NCBI GenBank assembly: GCA_935421135.1
Contig: OW285189.1
Span: 17,009,072-17,073,071, forward strand
DNA from: Bugulina stolonifera
Lineage: Eukaryota; Bryozoa; Gymnolaemata; Cheilostomatida; Bugulidae
Reading direction: 5' to 3'
Length of the DNA stretch: 64,000 bases
In this document: piece by piece, positions 10,930-23,999 of the stretch
Numbering within the stretch: the first letter of the stretch is position 1
Layout of the letters: the number at the start of each line of letters is the position of its first letter
Program-made: the position numbers and the translations under genes
Notes under the pieces: model-generated
What the model saw: only the letters and a program-made list of their open reading frames with translations
Database searches by the model: none
Told to the model about the DNA's origin: nothing

Positions 10930-12428
10930 AATTGTTGACTTTTAACAGCAGTTGAGTCATCTTTCATGTAACATTTTGTCATGTGTACTAACCACTTCTA
11001 ATACTTCCTGTTGCACAAATTAGTAGTTTACAGTAGCTTGTTGCAATCTATCAGATGGTTTATGTGTTTAAAATAGGGCACTAAAATATGTTCCCCTACT
11101 CTAATTGTTGCCTTTTGATGAGATCAGAGAGTCCTCTTTTACATAACATGTATGTATGATGAAACAACCAACTGCAAAACCCTATGCAGTTTTTTATGCT
11201 ACTGCAACCATTTTCTTAGCCACAATATCTGAAAGCTCAGCATATGGTTTCTGTAAACAAGTGTGTGGTGAATAATATACTTGTATATACTGTACATGTA
11301 CATGGTATAGATATAATATATTACACATGTACATGTATCTATAGGTTTGGGGCTTGTAGTTAATGCTTTTAGTTAGACGCTAATGATTTATGTACATGTA
11401 TAAATAATAAATATTTGGCGTTAATATAAATATAACATTCCTTTGATCCCTTTCTATACCACATGGGTGTTGATAGCAACACGCAGACCGACTTTCTCAA
11501 AGTTCCTAAAAGTAGTGAGCAGTGACTTCGACTTTGATACTCTACTGTACATTGTTACTAGAGATTCTGTAAAATACGGCACTCCAAATTCAACAGCATT
11601 CTGTCAGTATGGACATTATAACTCTCTTATTTTTCATGTTAGTAAAATGTGACTAAGTAAAAGGCCAGTTTAAGTACAGCCATGTAGGCAATACATACAT
11701 GTACAATATAAAGTGATGTTGTATGTTGTAGAGTAGCTATTGTCAGCTTTTCAGTATCAAATGTCAGCGCTGACCAAACTAAACTGGAACTTTTCTGAAG
11801 AAAGATTTTCTTCTAATACACAGGGTGTGGCACTGGTGACAAATTAACGTTTTCACAAAACATAATTCTGTAACTACTTTTAGTGGCATGAAATTAATTC
11901 TCTAAAATTCAAAAATGTATAACTTGCATAAATTGAAAACGTATTGCACAGCAGCTGTGAGCACAGTAAGCTTTCAAGTGTGAGGAATTACTTGTACTTA
12001 TAGACATGCAACATGTACAATATATTGGTTAAAATTACAACTACAAACTGTAGTGTCAACCACTTAGAATTTATTGAGGAAAAAAGTTGATTGAAAATGA
12101 ATAAATTTTACCAGGAATCAGTGCCAATGGCTTAATGGCAAAGCTACAGAATCGTTATCGACTATCTGAGATAGCCATGATACATAGTAGAAGAAGGTAA
12201 AGTATGAACTTCAATCATTAAAAATGACTACAATACGTACTGACGATTATAATGTAAATTTTAATTGATATTGATAGCAAGACTTAGGACTACAACAAAT
12301 TTGATATGTGAAGACCATTGGTACCGAAGGGTGACTCTCGAGTCTAAAATATATTTATTGTGTAAGTGGATGATGGTCGTGCCAAATTACTCCTAAGAGT
12401 GATGATGTGACTTTTGTTTAGGATCTTT
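10930..12428. other. Repeat remnants and non-coding sequence
   Basis: 10930-11180 holds diverged pieces of the inverted-repeat family in direct orientation (TTGTTGACTTTTAACAGCAG; CACTAAAATATGTTCCCC). From 11180 to 12428 nothing is recognised. The open frame at 11443-11652 has no start context or homology that I can see. The missing 3' exons of copy 2 are not here. Confidence 0.4.
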
Positions 12429-12640
12429 CACTGATGAACTTGCTCCCAATTGGCTCCTACCTGCTAGAAATGGTTTTACAATCATGTGGTTACACCATAC
12501 ACAGACGCACACATTTGGTTGGGTTAGGAACCAGAGGCTAAGGGAAGACATGCAAACAATATAAAAGGGAGCCGGCTGGAACTGAACTTCATTCTGAGTA
12601 AGATTTAGGAGAGTGGAAGACGGAAGACAGAATAGTAGAA
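12429..12640 (+). promoter_or_regulatory. Promoter and 5' UTR of secreted copy 3
   Basis: Paralogous to 5481-5708. TATA box TATAAAAG at 12560-12567, a shared GAACTTCATTCTGAGTAAG start-site region, and an about 50-base purine-rich 5' UTR ending at the ATG at 12641. Only about four differences from copy 2 lie in the last 60 bases before the ATG. Confidence 0.7.
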
Positions 12641-14292
12641 ATGTTTAGAGTAATTCTCAGTATCCTTGCTCTGATTGGTAAGTACTATTGTCTTTCAGTA
12701 GAACTATAATACATGGATTCTATAAACCTGCTTGAAAAGAACATGATACAACTTCTTTCTCTTTCTCTAAATACAGCCTTACCTTGTGCACTACCTTAGC
12801 ATATACTCTATAATTATACTAACTAATTATATCCTACATGTATATACGACCTACATCAGATTAACTGCATTAGAGATTGTGTGTGCAGCTCTACCAAAAT
12901 TTTAGAGTGATCATGCAACATGTTGCGAGTTATTTCAAGTGTGTCTTGTCTTTCGTTGTACTTTTGAGAATATTTTGTTGCCAAGATAATATACTAACAA
13001 ATTTTGTTCAATAGTCAAACCGTTTTGATACTGAAATCGAAAAAACAATTTTTGCCAAATTTCAAGTGCACAGTATTGTGGGAAAGTCTTCAAAACGAGA
13101 AGCATCAGGATGGCAGTAAAAGTAAAAAAGCTGCATGTGTTTGCGAAGAAAAGTATTTGATTTTCTTGCTCCTATTTACAGGAGGGGCTAAGGCTATAAC
13201 GGAGGTTCGGTGCAATGTCGAAACTGGACGGGGTTGTTGGAGTCAAGAAGCAATTAACTTCACCGAAACCGAAATATCTAGAGATCCTTGGTCAGTCTCC
13301 ATTTGCGACACTGCATACAGGTAACTAGGTGGACAAATATTAGTATATTGTTTACTTGTATTATGAAACCTGTATGCTAGTAGATTACTGTCCCTCAAAA
13401 CAATACTACTACATCCAAATGTATACATGTATAGGCACTTTGTGTTAATAATTAATAATCTGTTTTAGACTAATAATTGATGTACCATATGGGGAAGATG
13501 GATTCAAGTGTAACTTCACCTTACGGAGCCCAAGTTTAAACAAGTATGTCTACAGCATATCTGAATCACCCACTGCTACAGGTAATCTAGCATACTTTGA
13601 TATTATACATACAGAGTATAAATCCATATTGTTGGTAGTTGCAAAAACGGAAGCATATCACATGCTGTTCATCTATTCTTGTCCATATGATACTTACATG
13701 TAGAGTATTGTGTATGACTGGCCAGAATGTGCATATTATTATGTACATGTTTTATAATTTTACAGGGCCTACTTCATCCCATGCTTACATCTCTGGGAAA
13801 GGTTTGGATGCCACCATAAGTTCTAGAACAGGATTGGGAGCAGTTTACAACCATGCTAACCTACATGTAACTGTTCCTAATAATGTTTACTACAGGTAGG
13901 CTTTCAAGTAGGAATGAGAAAGTACATTTAGTACTGCAACTCATACATTACGATAAACATTTTATAAACAGCATTAGCATTAGCAACCTCAAACCTCGCA
14001 GCATTCTATGGGCTAGTGACCAAATAAATCAACCAACCAACTGGAGTTACATTGTTTACACTATAACTATCCTATCGGAATATGCCTATTATTTTGTAGC
14101 GTAGTAGACTACACCATTAAAAACCATTATTTGAGAATGACCTCTACATCTGGAGACCAAAGGAATGAAAGTGGCTGGGGATGGTTCACACCGACTTCAC
14201 GAAAAATCTATGTTGGGATCAACAGACGTTATGCCGATACAACTGAGGCTGGAACAGGGGTGTGTGAGGTGTACTGTTCTACAATAGAATAA
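12641..14292 (+). CDS. Small secreted cysteine protein, copy 3 (intact, 203 aa)
   Basis: Five exons: 12641-12677, 13182-13320, 13469-13581, 13766-13895, 14100-14292. They sum to 612 bases, in frame throughout, with GT-AG introns and phases 1, 2, 1, 2. The N-terminus MFRVILSILALIGGAKA is a typical signal peptide with an A-x-A cleavage site after residue 17. The mature part has six cysteines at residues 23, 31, 54, 73, 195 and 199, and two N-F-T glycosylation sequons at 38 and 74. There is no transmembrane segment. I do not recognise the fold. Between copies the signal peptide and UTRs are much better kept than the exon-2 sequence, a pattern known from rapidly evolving secreted effector families; that is inference only. 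The gene is convergent with the lysyl oxidase-like gene (stop to stop about 1.0 kb). Confidence 0.85.
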
Positions 14293-14410
14293 TATACAGA
14301 TGAACCATAGCTCATCGTCTGCTGACATTCAGCTGACCGAAATCTGATGTTAAATCACGTTATTTACACTAAATCATCAACATATTATAATATATGGGAG
14401 GTTTTTAGAC
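14293..14410 (+). other. 3' UTR of copy 3
   Basis: Block shared with copy 1 (1073-1190), one visible mismatch. No clear AATAAA inside the block. A candidate is AATAAA at about 14549-14554 (TTTCAATAAAACAAC). Confidence 0.55.
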
Positions 14411-14604
14411 CCATAGGTTTTCCTTCAAATTTATGTTGCAATATTATACTTATATATATAATAGAGTATTCCCAAATTTCAATTACATGTATGTATTTGT
14501 AATCGGCTATAGAATTACAGTCTTTTTACCTTCAAACTAATATTTCAATAAAACAACAATTAAATATTAACACGCTTGCATTTAACCCTTACAATAGTTT
14601 CATT

Positions 14605-14935
14605 GGCTAATGGCAGTTGTGTGCTCTTGTAATTCAATGAACAGACAACTCCAATGTGCTTGGTCACCAGGAAATTACACATCCAATCCAAATCATATGT
14701 GCATGTGCATATCAACAAATTATTCTTATAATATACATGATTGTATGGGAGGTTTTTAACATTACCATGTTATACTTTACTACAATATTTCACAATTTCA
14801 ATTAGAATGGTTGTAACAACATGTAGATATACGGCCCTGCAGCTACCTTCCAACTAATATTGCACATTTCAGTAGATTGTCTGCTTCTGTAGTTCAATGA
14901 GAAGACAACTCCAAGTTACATGTACACCAGTAAAA
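14605..14935. repeat. Local tandem duplication in the convergent intergenic region
   Basis: About 14615-14675 and 14875-14935 carry the same diverged block (TGTAATTCAATGAACAGACAACTCCAA with TGTAGTTCAATGAGAAGACAACTCCAA, then CACCAG). The block also matches 1391-1455 in the duplicated left segment. Non-coding. Confidence 0.5.
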
Positions 14936-15293
14936 TTCACATTTTAAGTTTACCATCTCAATACAACCTTAATTCATATGGGTTATCCAGCCCCCAGCAC
15001 AACTACAGAAAAAGTATTACATTCCTAGCTGTATTACATTCAATCATGCTGTCTACGATTAGTGCAAACTTGATTTAACAGCAAACCGTCCTACATCCTC
15101 CATTACATTCAAAATCAAAATAATAATATAATAGAAAGAACTATAAAAAATGTATAAATTTGATATAAAGCATAGTATAAATATTAAAATAGAACCAGAA
15201 GAAGTGGATACAGGTCATGAGAATCATACAGCATGAGAATATTATATTTAGTATACTAGCTTTGGTTGGATAACCAATGACAAGTGATATCAA

Positions 15294-18200
15294 CTATCCT
15301 CTGGCCAATGAACAGTCACTTAACTTAGCACTGTATCCATTATACGTCAGTTCACATATGGCTGCGTTATTGTCGAAACTGAGTTCAGGTACTTGTAGGT
15401 CAGGGTTGACGTTTAACTAGAATATAAAGTGTGGGCTAGATTATAAGGTGGGGAAGGAAGATTATTAAATATAAATAATTGATATAGAATGACGATTCAT
15501 AACACTGTGGATAGTCGTATAGCATTGTACAGTAATGTATTATTGATGTACAGTAGCCAGCAATGATAACTACAATGTAGTGTAATAGAGGTACATGGTA
15601 GATCGTATAACTCTTGAGGGGAATGCAGAGTTATCTTACCTTGAAAACATAAGCTCCAGGCTGAAGATCTGTTATATCAATCCACTGGCAATCTATATCA
15701 CTTTTATACACATCAGCGCAGCCAACCGATATACCTGTGAAAGAGAAGACAACTTCAAGTAGTGAATATTCTACCCATGATAAGAACACTGTACGTGTTA
15801 TAGAGTAATGTACATGTATATTATAGAATAGACAGTAGGATAGAATAGAATACAGTGTACGTGTTATAGAGTAATGGACATATACCATAGACAGTAGAAT
15901 AGAATAGAATACAGTGTACATGTTATAGAGTAATGTACATGTATATTATATAATAGACAGTAGAATAGAATAGAATACAGTGTACGTGTTATAGAGTAAT
16001 GGACATATACCATAGACAGTAGAATAGAATAGAATACAGTGTACATGTTATAGAGTAATGTACATGTATATTATATAATAGACAGTAGAATAGAATAGAA
16101 TACAGTGTACGTGTTATAGAGTAATGGACATATACCATAGACAGTAGAATAGAATAGAATACAGTGTACATGTTATAGAGTAATGTACATGTATATTATA
16201 TAATAGACAGTAGAATAGAATAGAACACAGTGTACGTGTTATAGAGTAATGGACATATACCATAGACAGTAGAATAGAATAGAATACACTGTACATGTTA
16301 TAGAGTAATGTACATGTATATTATATAATAGACAGTAGAATAGAATAGAATACAGTGTACGTGTTATCGAGCGATGTACAATGTATATGTATATTATATA
16401 ATAGACAGTAGAATAGATTAGAATGATGTACCTTGTTCAGAGAAACCTCTGCAAGCATACTTCTTGGTGTGAGGCCATGTGCACTCTACATCCTCTAGAC
16501 AGAAGCTAGCCTTATGCCCTTCAGCTACCCTGTTACCATGTGAGTCAAGGATATCGTAGTGGGAGAATGCCCCCATACTGTGATAGTGCCTACATAAGCA
16601 CAAGACAGGCTAATATTAAGAAACTGATGGGCTTTTGCTGCCAAACTTTTCATCTTGATAACAAATAATTAGAGTTAAATTTCTAATTTTGCTCATCAAT
16701 CTAGTGTAAGAAGTATTCAAATAACAAAGCACAAAGGACAGACTGATTGACCAATCACATTAGAGTAGCATAACGTACTGGTGACATGAATGCCATTCCC
16801 AGGTACTTCTGTGCTGTTTCGGTCTGAAGTCGGCGGTGCCATTGTTAAATATGTTACTGGAGAATCGCAACAGTTTCCTTGACGGCCCGTAACCAAACCC
16901 TACAAACATTGCACATAAATCCCATCATATCTCCAACACCCTCAGCAGTATATTTCAGCATAAGAGATTTTTCATCTGGTACTAAATTGGATTTTGAACA
17001 GCAAATTTTTATCAATTTTTCTTCACAGAAAATTTTGTTTGATGCGCATTGTGAAGGACTTTGCTGCCTAGTCTGAATTCCACTGGCCCTGTTCATGCAG
17101 GATCAAATAGTGCCAAGCAACTGGTTTAAATTGCCACCAAGCAAAGTCACAGTTCAAATAACACCTATTGACTTTTTGAAAAATCCTGAAATAATTGCCA
17201 ACTAATTTTACTGGTTTTTACAGCATTGAAGGCATGAAACTGATTTAATACTGGGGTAGAATTTTTCTAGTGCACATAATTCTTTATAATTTTACCTCCA
17301 TAGCTGCTGCCAAAGGAACTACCACCAAATGCACTGCTGCCATAGGGGCTACCACCAAATGAGCTGGTGGTGTAGGCAGAAGAGGAGAGGCAGTTCTCTT
17401 CCATAGCACAGGTGAGGCTACTTAGTGATCTCTCCTCTATCCTCAACGAGTACTGCAGTGCCCAGATATTTGGCATCAGGTCTGGCAACTTGGCTACAGA
17501 AATCAGAAAACTGGATTATTACTAGAGGATGGGAAAGTGCAAGGTACAAACCTACATACAATGTTGAGATTATGCAAAAATGTAGGCAGTTGACAGGAAG
17601 GGGCAGTGGGTAACTTGTGGATGCTGAGCTATTCCACTCAGGTTCCACTCTTTGTTATTCATATAGCAAAAGCCTGTGAGGACGGCTAAATGGATGGCAA
17701 TAAATACTGACAAATACAGTTACTGAAGATATAGTAACTGCATCTACGTTGTAATTACTACATGCACATGTCTACATGTGCTGGCATGTGGGTCTAGCCA
17801 GCTTCATACCTTGTGGTGGTTGAACTAGCCCACCAGATTACATCATAATGTATATCACATTGTATATCACATTGTATATCATATTGTATATCATATAGTA
17901 TATCATATAGTACATCATATAGTATATCATATAGTATATCATATAGTATATCATATTGTAGATCATATTGCATATCATATAGTATATCATATAGTATATC
18001 ATATAGTATATCATATAGTATATCATATTATAGTATATCATATTGTAGATCATATTGTATATCACATTGTATATCACATTGTATATCATATTGTATATCA
18101 TATAGTATATCATATAGTGCATCATATAGTATATATCATATTGTATATCATATAGTATATCATATAGTATATCATATTGTAGATCATATTGCATATCATA

Positions 18201-21200
18201 TTGTATATCATATTGTATATCATATTGTATATATCTCAAGTGTACAGTAACTCTCAAGTATTTCACCTGAAGTACAGACAACTCCTGCCACATTCACTGG
18301 TTTAGAACATTTCACCCCGTGTCTGTCAGCTACCTTGTATTCACAGTCTGCCAGTGACCTCTCATGACCATCACAGTGTATCTCATATATAACTTTGTCT
18401 AGAGATCTCGCTCCGTAGTAGTCAGTCTAAATAGAGAGGCAGAAGGTGATTGGTCGACACAATATCGTCGTTTGTCTGAGTTCATCATACATGTCTAACT
18501 AGCTAACGAGTACACCTCATGCTAGAATTAGCTCATGGCAATATTCTCCTAATAAAATGCAAAAAGCTTGTGGAATGATTATTTTGATGGATGTAAAGTC
18601 CAGCAAATAATTCAGAGCTGCATCGATAGTCACATAATTGCAACCATATTTAAAAATAAATCACCCTTACATCAATTGACATATAAATATCATGTATATC
18701 AGAAATACTGTCAGTCAATAACTAGGTCAGCGACATAAACGTAATGAAATTATAATAAAGAAGTAACACCTTGTGATGTTCTGTTAACATATACACCCTA
18801 ATCTAATATTTGATACCAGGCACTAGTTATCAGAAACATCCACCTATACAAACTATATAATACCTGTATGTAGGTGGAGATGTAGTTTATTTATATTACC
18901 TTATATAATTATGTAATATATATTAATTATACCTTCAGGCCATCAACATTGGAGCCTATATACTATCCTACGCTATGGCTGAATCTACTGTGGGAACCTC
19001 TACCTGAATATGCTACCAATACATTCAAATGTGTAACGCGACGTGACGTGTAATGTGACAAAACATTGTGGGGCCTAGGTTGCATTGTGTGGAACATCCT
19101 TCCTTGCCTAGAGGCAAAAGTTATGATTCGATTGTTACATTAGTTGAATATACATGTAGGTACAGTAATACTATATACAATGTACATGTATATAATACTG
19201 TAACATTCAGTACTATAATAGACTGTGAATAACTCACCACAGTTGCCTTCTCAGCCCTTTGCTTGCCTGTCTGTCTGCATACAACCATAGCCTCGTATAT
19301 ACCCCATGTGTCCGAACACACCGCACCTCTCTTTCCATTGTCCATTGTAACTCTCACATACCCCTCATTGCTACGCCTTCCGCCTACCACTTCTACACGG
19401 TAAGGTTTCTATATAACATACACAGCACTATGTAACACAGACAGCATCACTATGGTAAAGGCGTTAAACTAACATGAACATCGTATTTATAATCCAATAT
19501 CAGACATAGAGTAGCTGATACATTTTATGGATAGCAAAATCTCCCTCTCTGGAGAAATCCGTAGCTCTTGTATTGCACTAACAACACTGAAACATGACTT
19601 AGAGGAAGTCACCAGGTACTTATTCACTTCTCCCAAATAGGTATTGAATGTAAAGTTAGCCCGAGCTTCAGTGAGCGGATAAGAGACATACTAAAACATT
19701 AGCACAGCAGCTGTAGATGGTTATTATAATTCTACCACATGGCTACTTGAGGGTTATCCACCCCTGATAGCTAGGCAGAACTGTGCAGGGCAAGGGCTTA
19801 CTGCAACCCACTATCAATATTTTATTTTTAGCTTATTCCAGACAATTGCCAACAGGAAAAGTATCTGCCCACATATTAGAGATGTATTAGTCTGTAACAT
19901 TTGCAGTGTAATACAGTATAAGTTAGTACATGGAGAGCAAAGGCAGATATACATTACATGTATATATACTGTACATGAATGCCATGATGTGATTATATAT
20001 AACCTTTAGCAATATTTTTTCTCAATTACATCAGACTTACAGGGGGCGGTGCCAACGGCTGATCACTCTTAGCCTTCATATCTGCCAACACTTGGTCTAT
20101 CTGCAATGTACACATTGAGAGTACAACAAGTGACGCGTGTCCATATTCATAAAATATCCCAAATAATGTTACACAGTACAATTTCTATGCAGTCATGATT
20201 CATAATAACATAGGTGGCACCTCTCACACACCTTGTGTATTTCATCTTCTGAGACCTCACGGGGTACGACTGGAGCGGGTGTAGACTGTGTAACCTCAAA
20301 TGAACCAGTTCTACCATGTAGAGCAGCGGAGTGCTCTGTCTCTTCATGCTGATCTTGTTCTATACCTGAGCTGACACCTGCTGACCCCATGTCAAGGTCA
20401 ACAACTGACCTGTCATCTAGTCTACAGAGTGAACAACACAAGTGCTGCATTGTGTGCAACTGGGGGATAACTCCAAATAAATCCTAGTTAAAAATGACAG
20501 TATTTCTGTTTTTTTAAAAGTAGCATTCAGTTGGCTGAGAGTTCTTATGGTATGTACATTAGTAAAGGGTAAACATTTATGTAGTGTATAATCATAGTGG
20601 GGAACATTATTGGTCAAAGTGGAGTTGATATACTGAATAGTGAAAAGCAGAAATATGAAGATCTGGTAACATTCTATTACTGTATATAATCTAGTACAAA
20701 CCTGGCCACAGGTTGTCGTGCACTGTAATCTACAGTCGAATCCGATTCCTGATTGGGTGAGAGAAATGAAGGGTTATTCAAGAGGTCACGAGCCCTCACT
20801 AAGAGGTCTCTAGTCCTCTGGCTATACCCGGTGGTTGCAGGTGGTTCCCACCTTCTTGGGGCTTCCACAACGTTAGGAGACGGCGCTACTATCCTGCCAT
20901 CCTGTTCCAAAGACAGATATAGTATTTAGTACTGCTGCATATGGGCATGTCAATTTACTTTAGCAACAGCAATGTAGTGGTGAAACCATATCAGCATTAG
21001 GCCCATAACAATTATGAATATAGAAGAGAATTTTCACCACATCGTTCCCAATCCGCTGTGACGTACCATTTCTATCTATAACGGACCTTTAACTACCGAA
21101 TTCAAAGCCATTCACCATTAGCAGCCGCACTCACTTAATGCTCATAATATATACAGTATATAACCAAGGCGTCAGAAACTAAGCAAAAACCACAACATAA

Positions 21201-23969
21201 TAAAATAGGAAAAAATATTTTCAAATATTCTTCACACATTTCGGTGAATAGGATAATTTGTTGGCATTTTATACGATACAGCAGTTAATATGATGATATC
21301 TCACCCGCTCCATCTCCCCCTCGCTGGCAACTATCTTCAGGTCAAGGTCGTCTTCTTTACCCTCGCATACAACTCCAGCAGCCTCGGCAGCATTACAGTT
21401 ACTCACCATCCACTCACGATGCATACAGGAACCCAGGTTATGCTCATGACCTTGACATTTCACGTCGTCCAAGAAAATCTTGTATTCTACAAGGAGATTC
21501 TATGTATACAACGTAGTGTACAGTGAGCTTAGTATACAGTCAAATATTCAGTCACGTGGAATAAAGGTGTGTAGCCTGCACAAGTATTTGATCCCAAGCT
21601 TTGCTGGAGGGCAAACACCATAGTTATTCCCAAAAGTTGCACGAAAACAGCTATGGACATACCATTTTTTAAAGCATTTCAGTACAACGGTAGTGAGCGC
21701 AAATGAAAATAAAGGAACTGCTGACGCAATCCTCTTGTTGCAGATTGAAACTGTAGGACTAAGACAAAACCTCAGTTAGAGTTACACCACCCTCTGACAT
21801 CATAAGAGTGAGAGAATGAAAATACACGTATGATTACTTCCTTATCCACTAGCTATATTCATGTTCGCCGAATTAGCTGAGTTTCCTTCTGTTTGAAACA
21901 CTCCGCCAAAATAACCAAATATAAATAGGCACATAAACTCAACAGGCAGCAACAATCAAAGGTAATTAGATACATTTCCTATTGCATAACAATTCCTGTA
22001 AAACCTGTACAGTACAGTATATGCAGGTATGTGCTCATAGAAACCTATATAGTACAGTATATATGCATGTACGTATGGGCTCATAAAAAATAGTTGCATA
22101 GCAAATTATAAGTCTGCAATATAATATCAGGATAGTGTCAATAACCCCAGGCAGCTCCAACTAATACAATTATATTACACAGCTATAAATAGTTAGATAA
22201 AAGTGTACTTGTACTGACAGGTAACATCAGGTGCTATCATCTATAATGATATACTCGGATACTTCAGTCAGGTCAGGTCAAAGTAAACATTTTTATGGTA
22301 TAGTATATAGTATGCTGTGCAATAATACATGCATATACATGTATTATATACTGTATATGTATAGTATACATATGCACATGTATATACATGTATACCATGT
22401 ATATAAATAAGGTAGCTAGTGTACATTGTATGATCTTTTTTGAAGTTTCGGCATAAGGATAAGAAGGGAGCCAAAGCAATACTGCAGCGCTATGAAAACT
22501 GCAGAACAAAATATTTATTTGTAGTATTTCCGAATAACTGACGTGCCCTATAATTTCTCATAAACACTACGAATGTACATGTATATTACAGACTTACGTA
22601 TACAGCAGTATTAATACAGGCTGCAGTGTGCATATGTATGCCTACAGATGATAACCAAACCCATATGACTGTCTATTGATCGTCCCACTCGAATCAATGA
22701 TCCAATTATATTACCTAAGAGTGGGGCCAAATGCAACAGTCAGAAAGGTCAAATTTTTCTTATAAAAGCCCCCTTCGGTATTTACAAAACCTGCGAGTAA
22801 TAAAAGTGTTTGACGAGGCGGATACAAGATGGAGGTGAACAATAGCAAGTCTGGCTGAGTGACAAATAAATAATCAACAACGTCAGAATTTATGCCAAGA
22901 AATCAAGTCAAATCAATATTATAATTGTTTCAAATCTAGCAAATCTGTATGGTGTTAACCCCATGAAAATAAATTACAGAAAAGACAAATTTAATTACTG
23001 TCAGATGTGCAATATAGCCGACTGCCTTGCATTGTGCGCATGTGTCGAATAATGGAGAAATAGAGAGTAATTATTATAAAAATATGATGTAAAGATATTT
23101 TCAGACATGTAGTTAATGATATACAGTGTACATGTAGAGTAGGAGCTATGCTAACAGGTACGTCAGTGTCTAGAATAACGAGAACCAATACACATTCAAC
23201 TACAGCGTATACCTTACCAGTTAAGCTGGAGTCATATTTATACAGTGTACATGTAGAGTAGGAGCTATGCTAACAGGTACGTCAGCGTCTAGAATAACGG
23301 GAACCAATACACATTCAACTACAGCGTATACCTTACCAGTTAAGCTGGAGTCATATTTGTTGAACTTTGTCACAGTAAGAGCTTTACCGAAGCCAAGCTG
23401 TCGGCAGACTACGTTTCCGTCGTCCATTCCCCATTCATCATCGCATACGAGGCCCCAATCAGAGCCCCTCTTCACCAGCACGTTTCCCTCATATGCTCTA
23501 AGGTGATCAAATGTTGAGTGGGAATTAATACAGGAGCAGTATCACTTAGAACCATGTATAAAAAAGACATAAAATACTTCGCTTAGAAAATAATGGTCAT
23601 GTGAAACGTATAGGGAATATCGTACCGGGTATGTGGAGCATGTAATATAGTATTAGAGGCTGGCACTAGGCAGATAGACTCTATCATAACCAGATAATCC
23701 TGCACAATGCCAAGACAGTGCAGTGCCCAGTGCCCACAGAATGAGAGGGACACCTGACGGTCTGTTACAGTGCTCCACAAGTTCAGTAGATCACTTAGTT
23801 TAGTAACTAAATGCTCAAACTTATAGTAGAAATGCAATTGAAATTGACATACTTGATGATAAAGTGAGAAAGACAGGACTTACCCCCCTCCGTACAACCT
23901 CAGTGTAATCTGCTCTGTATTGCATATAACAACCTGAAGGCAAACGACAATAAATGTAGCAAAATACAT
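15294..23969 (-). CDS. LOXL: Lysyl oxidase-like protein with two SRCR domains (634 aa)
   Basis: Thirteen coding exons in transcript order: 23884-23969, 23337-23497, 21305-21486, 20702-20901, 20232-20421, 20041-20100, 19238-19408, 18267-18426, 17296-17493, 16779-16899, 16432-16589, 15640-15734, 15294-15416. The sum is 1905 bases with every phase agreeing. Residues 1-18: signal peptide starting [10 protein letters not shown]. 21-123: SRCR 1. 124-293: long linker without family resemblance. 297-402: SRCR 2. 404-634: lysyl oxidase domain. The copper motif [13 protein letters not shown] has histidines at 509, 511 and 513. Lys536 (GHKASFC) and Tyr572 (DVYKSD) are the cofactor pair, 36 residues apart as in human LOXL2. 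The chemistry is oxidation of peptidyl lysine outside the cell to start collagen cross-linking; LOXL2-4 have four SRCR domains, here there are two. Oddity: a Ser/Gly/aromatic stretch (444-474) lies inside the catalytic domain. The exact mammalian counterpart is not assigned. Confidence 0.93.
15780..16425. repeat. 125-bp higher-order minisatellite in intron 11 of LOXL
   Basis: Two related monomers of about 60-66 bp alternate (GTACATGTATATTATATAAT type and GGACATATACCATAGACAGT type) to give a 125-bp period repeated about five times with very few differences. It lies between the exon encoding GHKASFC and that encoding DIDCQW. It creates repeated open frames of 60 codons on the - strand that are not genes. 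Diverged units at 2930-3135 show the array is older than the segmental duplication and was homogenised later. Confidence 0.9.
17841..18236. repeat. AT-rich microsatellite, 10-11-bp unit, in intron 8 of LOXL
   Basis: About 37 copies of TATATCATAT(A/T)G with occasional CAC, GC and GA variants. It ends about 30 bp from the donor of the SRCR2 exon at 18267, just past the splice site. The 151-codon open frame across it is an artefact of the repeat. Confidence 0.9.
23120..23358. repeat. 119-bp tandem duplication containing an exon end and splice donor
   Basis: 23120-23238 and 23239-23357 are two adjacent copies with about three differences. Each carries the last roughly 22 coding bases of LOXL exon 2 and its GTAAGG donor. 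Only the copy at 23337 is joined to the full exon; the second donor at about 23217 is a downstream decoy. Confidence 0.85.
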
Positions 23970-23999
23970 GATGAAGTAAGCATAGATGACTGGCTCTCA

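Noticed and set aside
15631..16296. Series of 60-codon open frames on the - strand
   Set aside because: They repeat every 125 bp and are produced by the minisatellite; only the end of the 15631 frame ([12 protein letters not shown]...) is real, as a lysyl-oxidase exon.
15780..16425. Possible CRISPR-like array
   Set aside because: Adjacent units with no unique spacers in a eukaryotic intron; it is a minisatellite.
17838..18293. 151-codon open frame made of IYNMIYYM repeats
   Set aside because: Low-complexity translation of the AT microsatellite in an intron.
20193..20617. Overlapping - strand open frames treated as separate genes
   Set aside because: The coding part (20232-20421) is a linker exon of the lysyl oxidase gene; the rest is intron.
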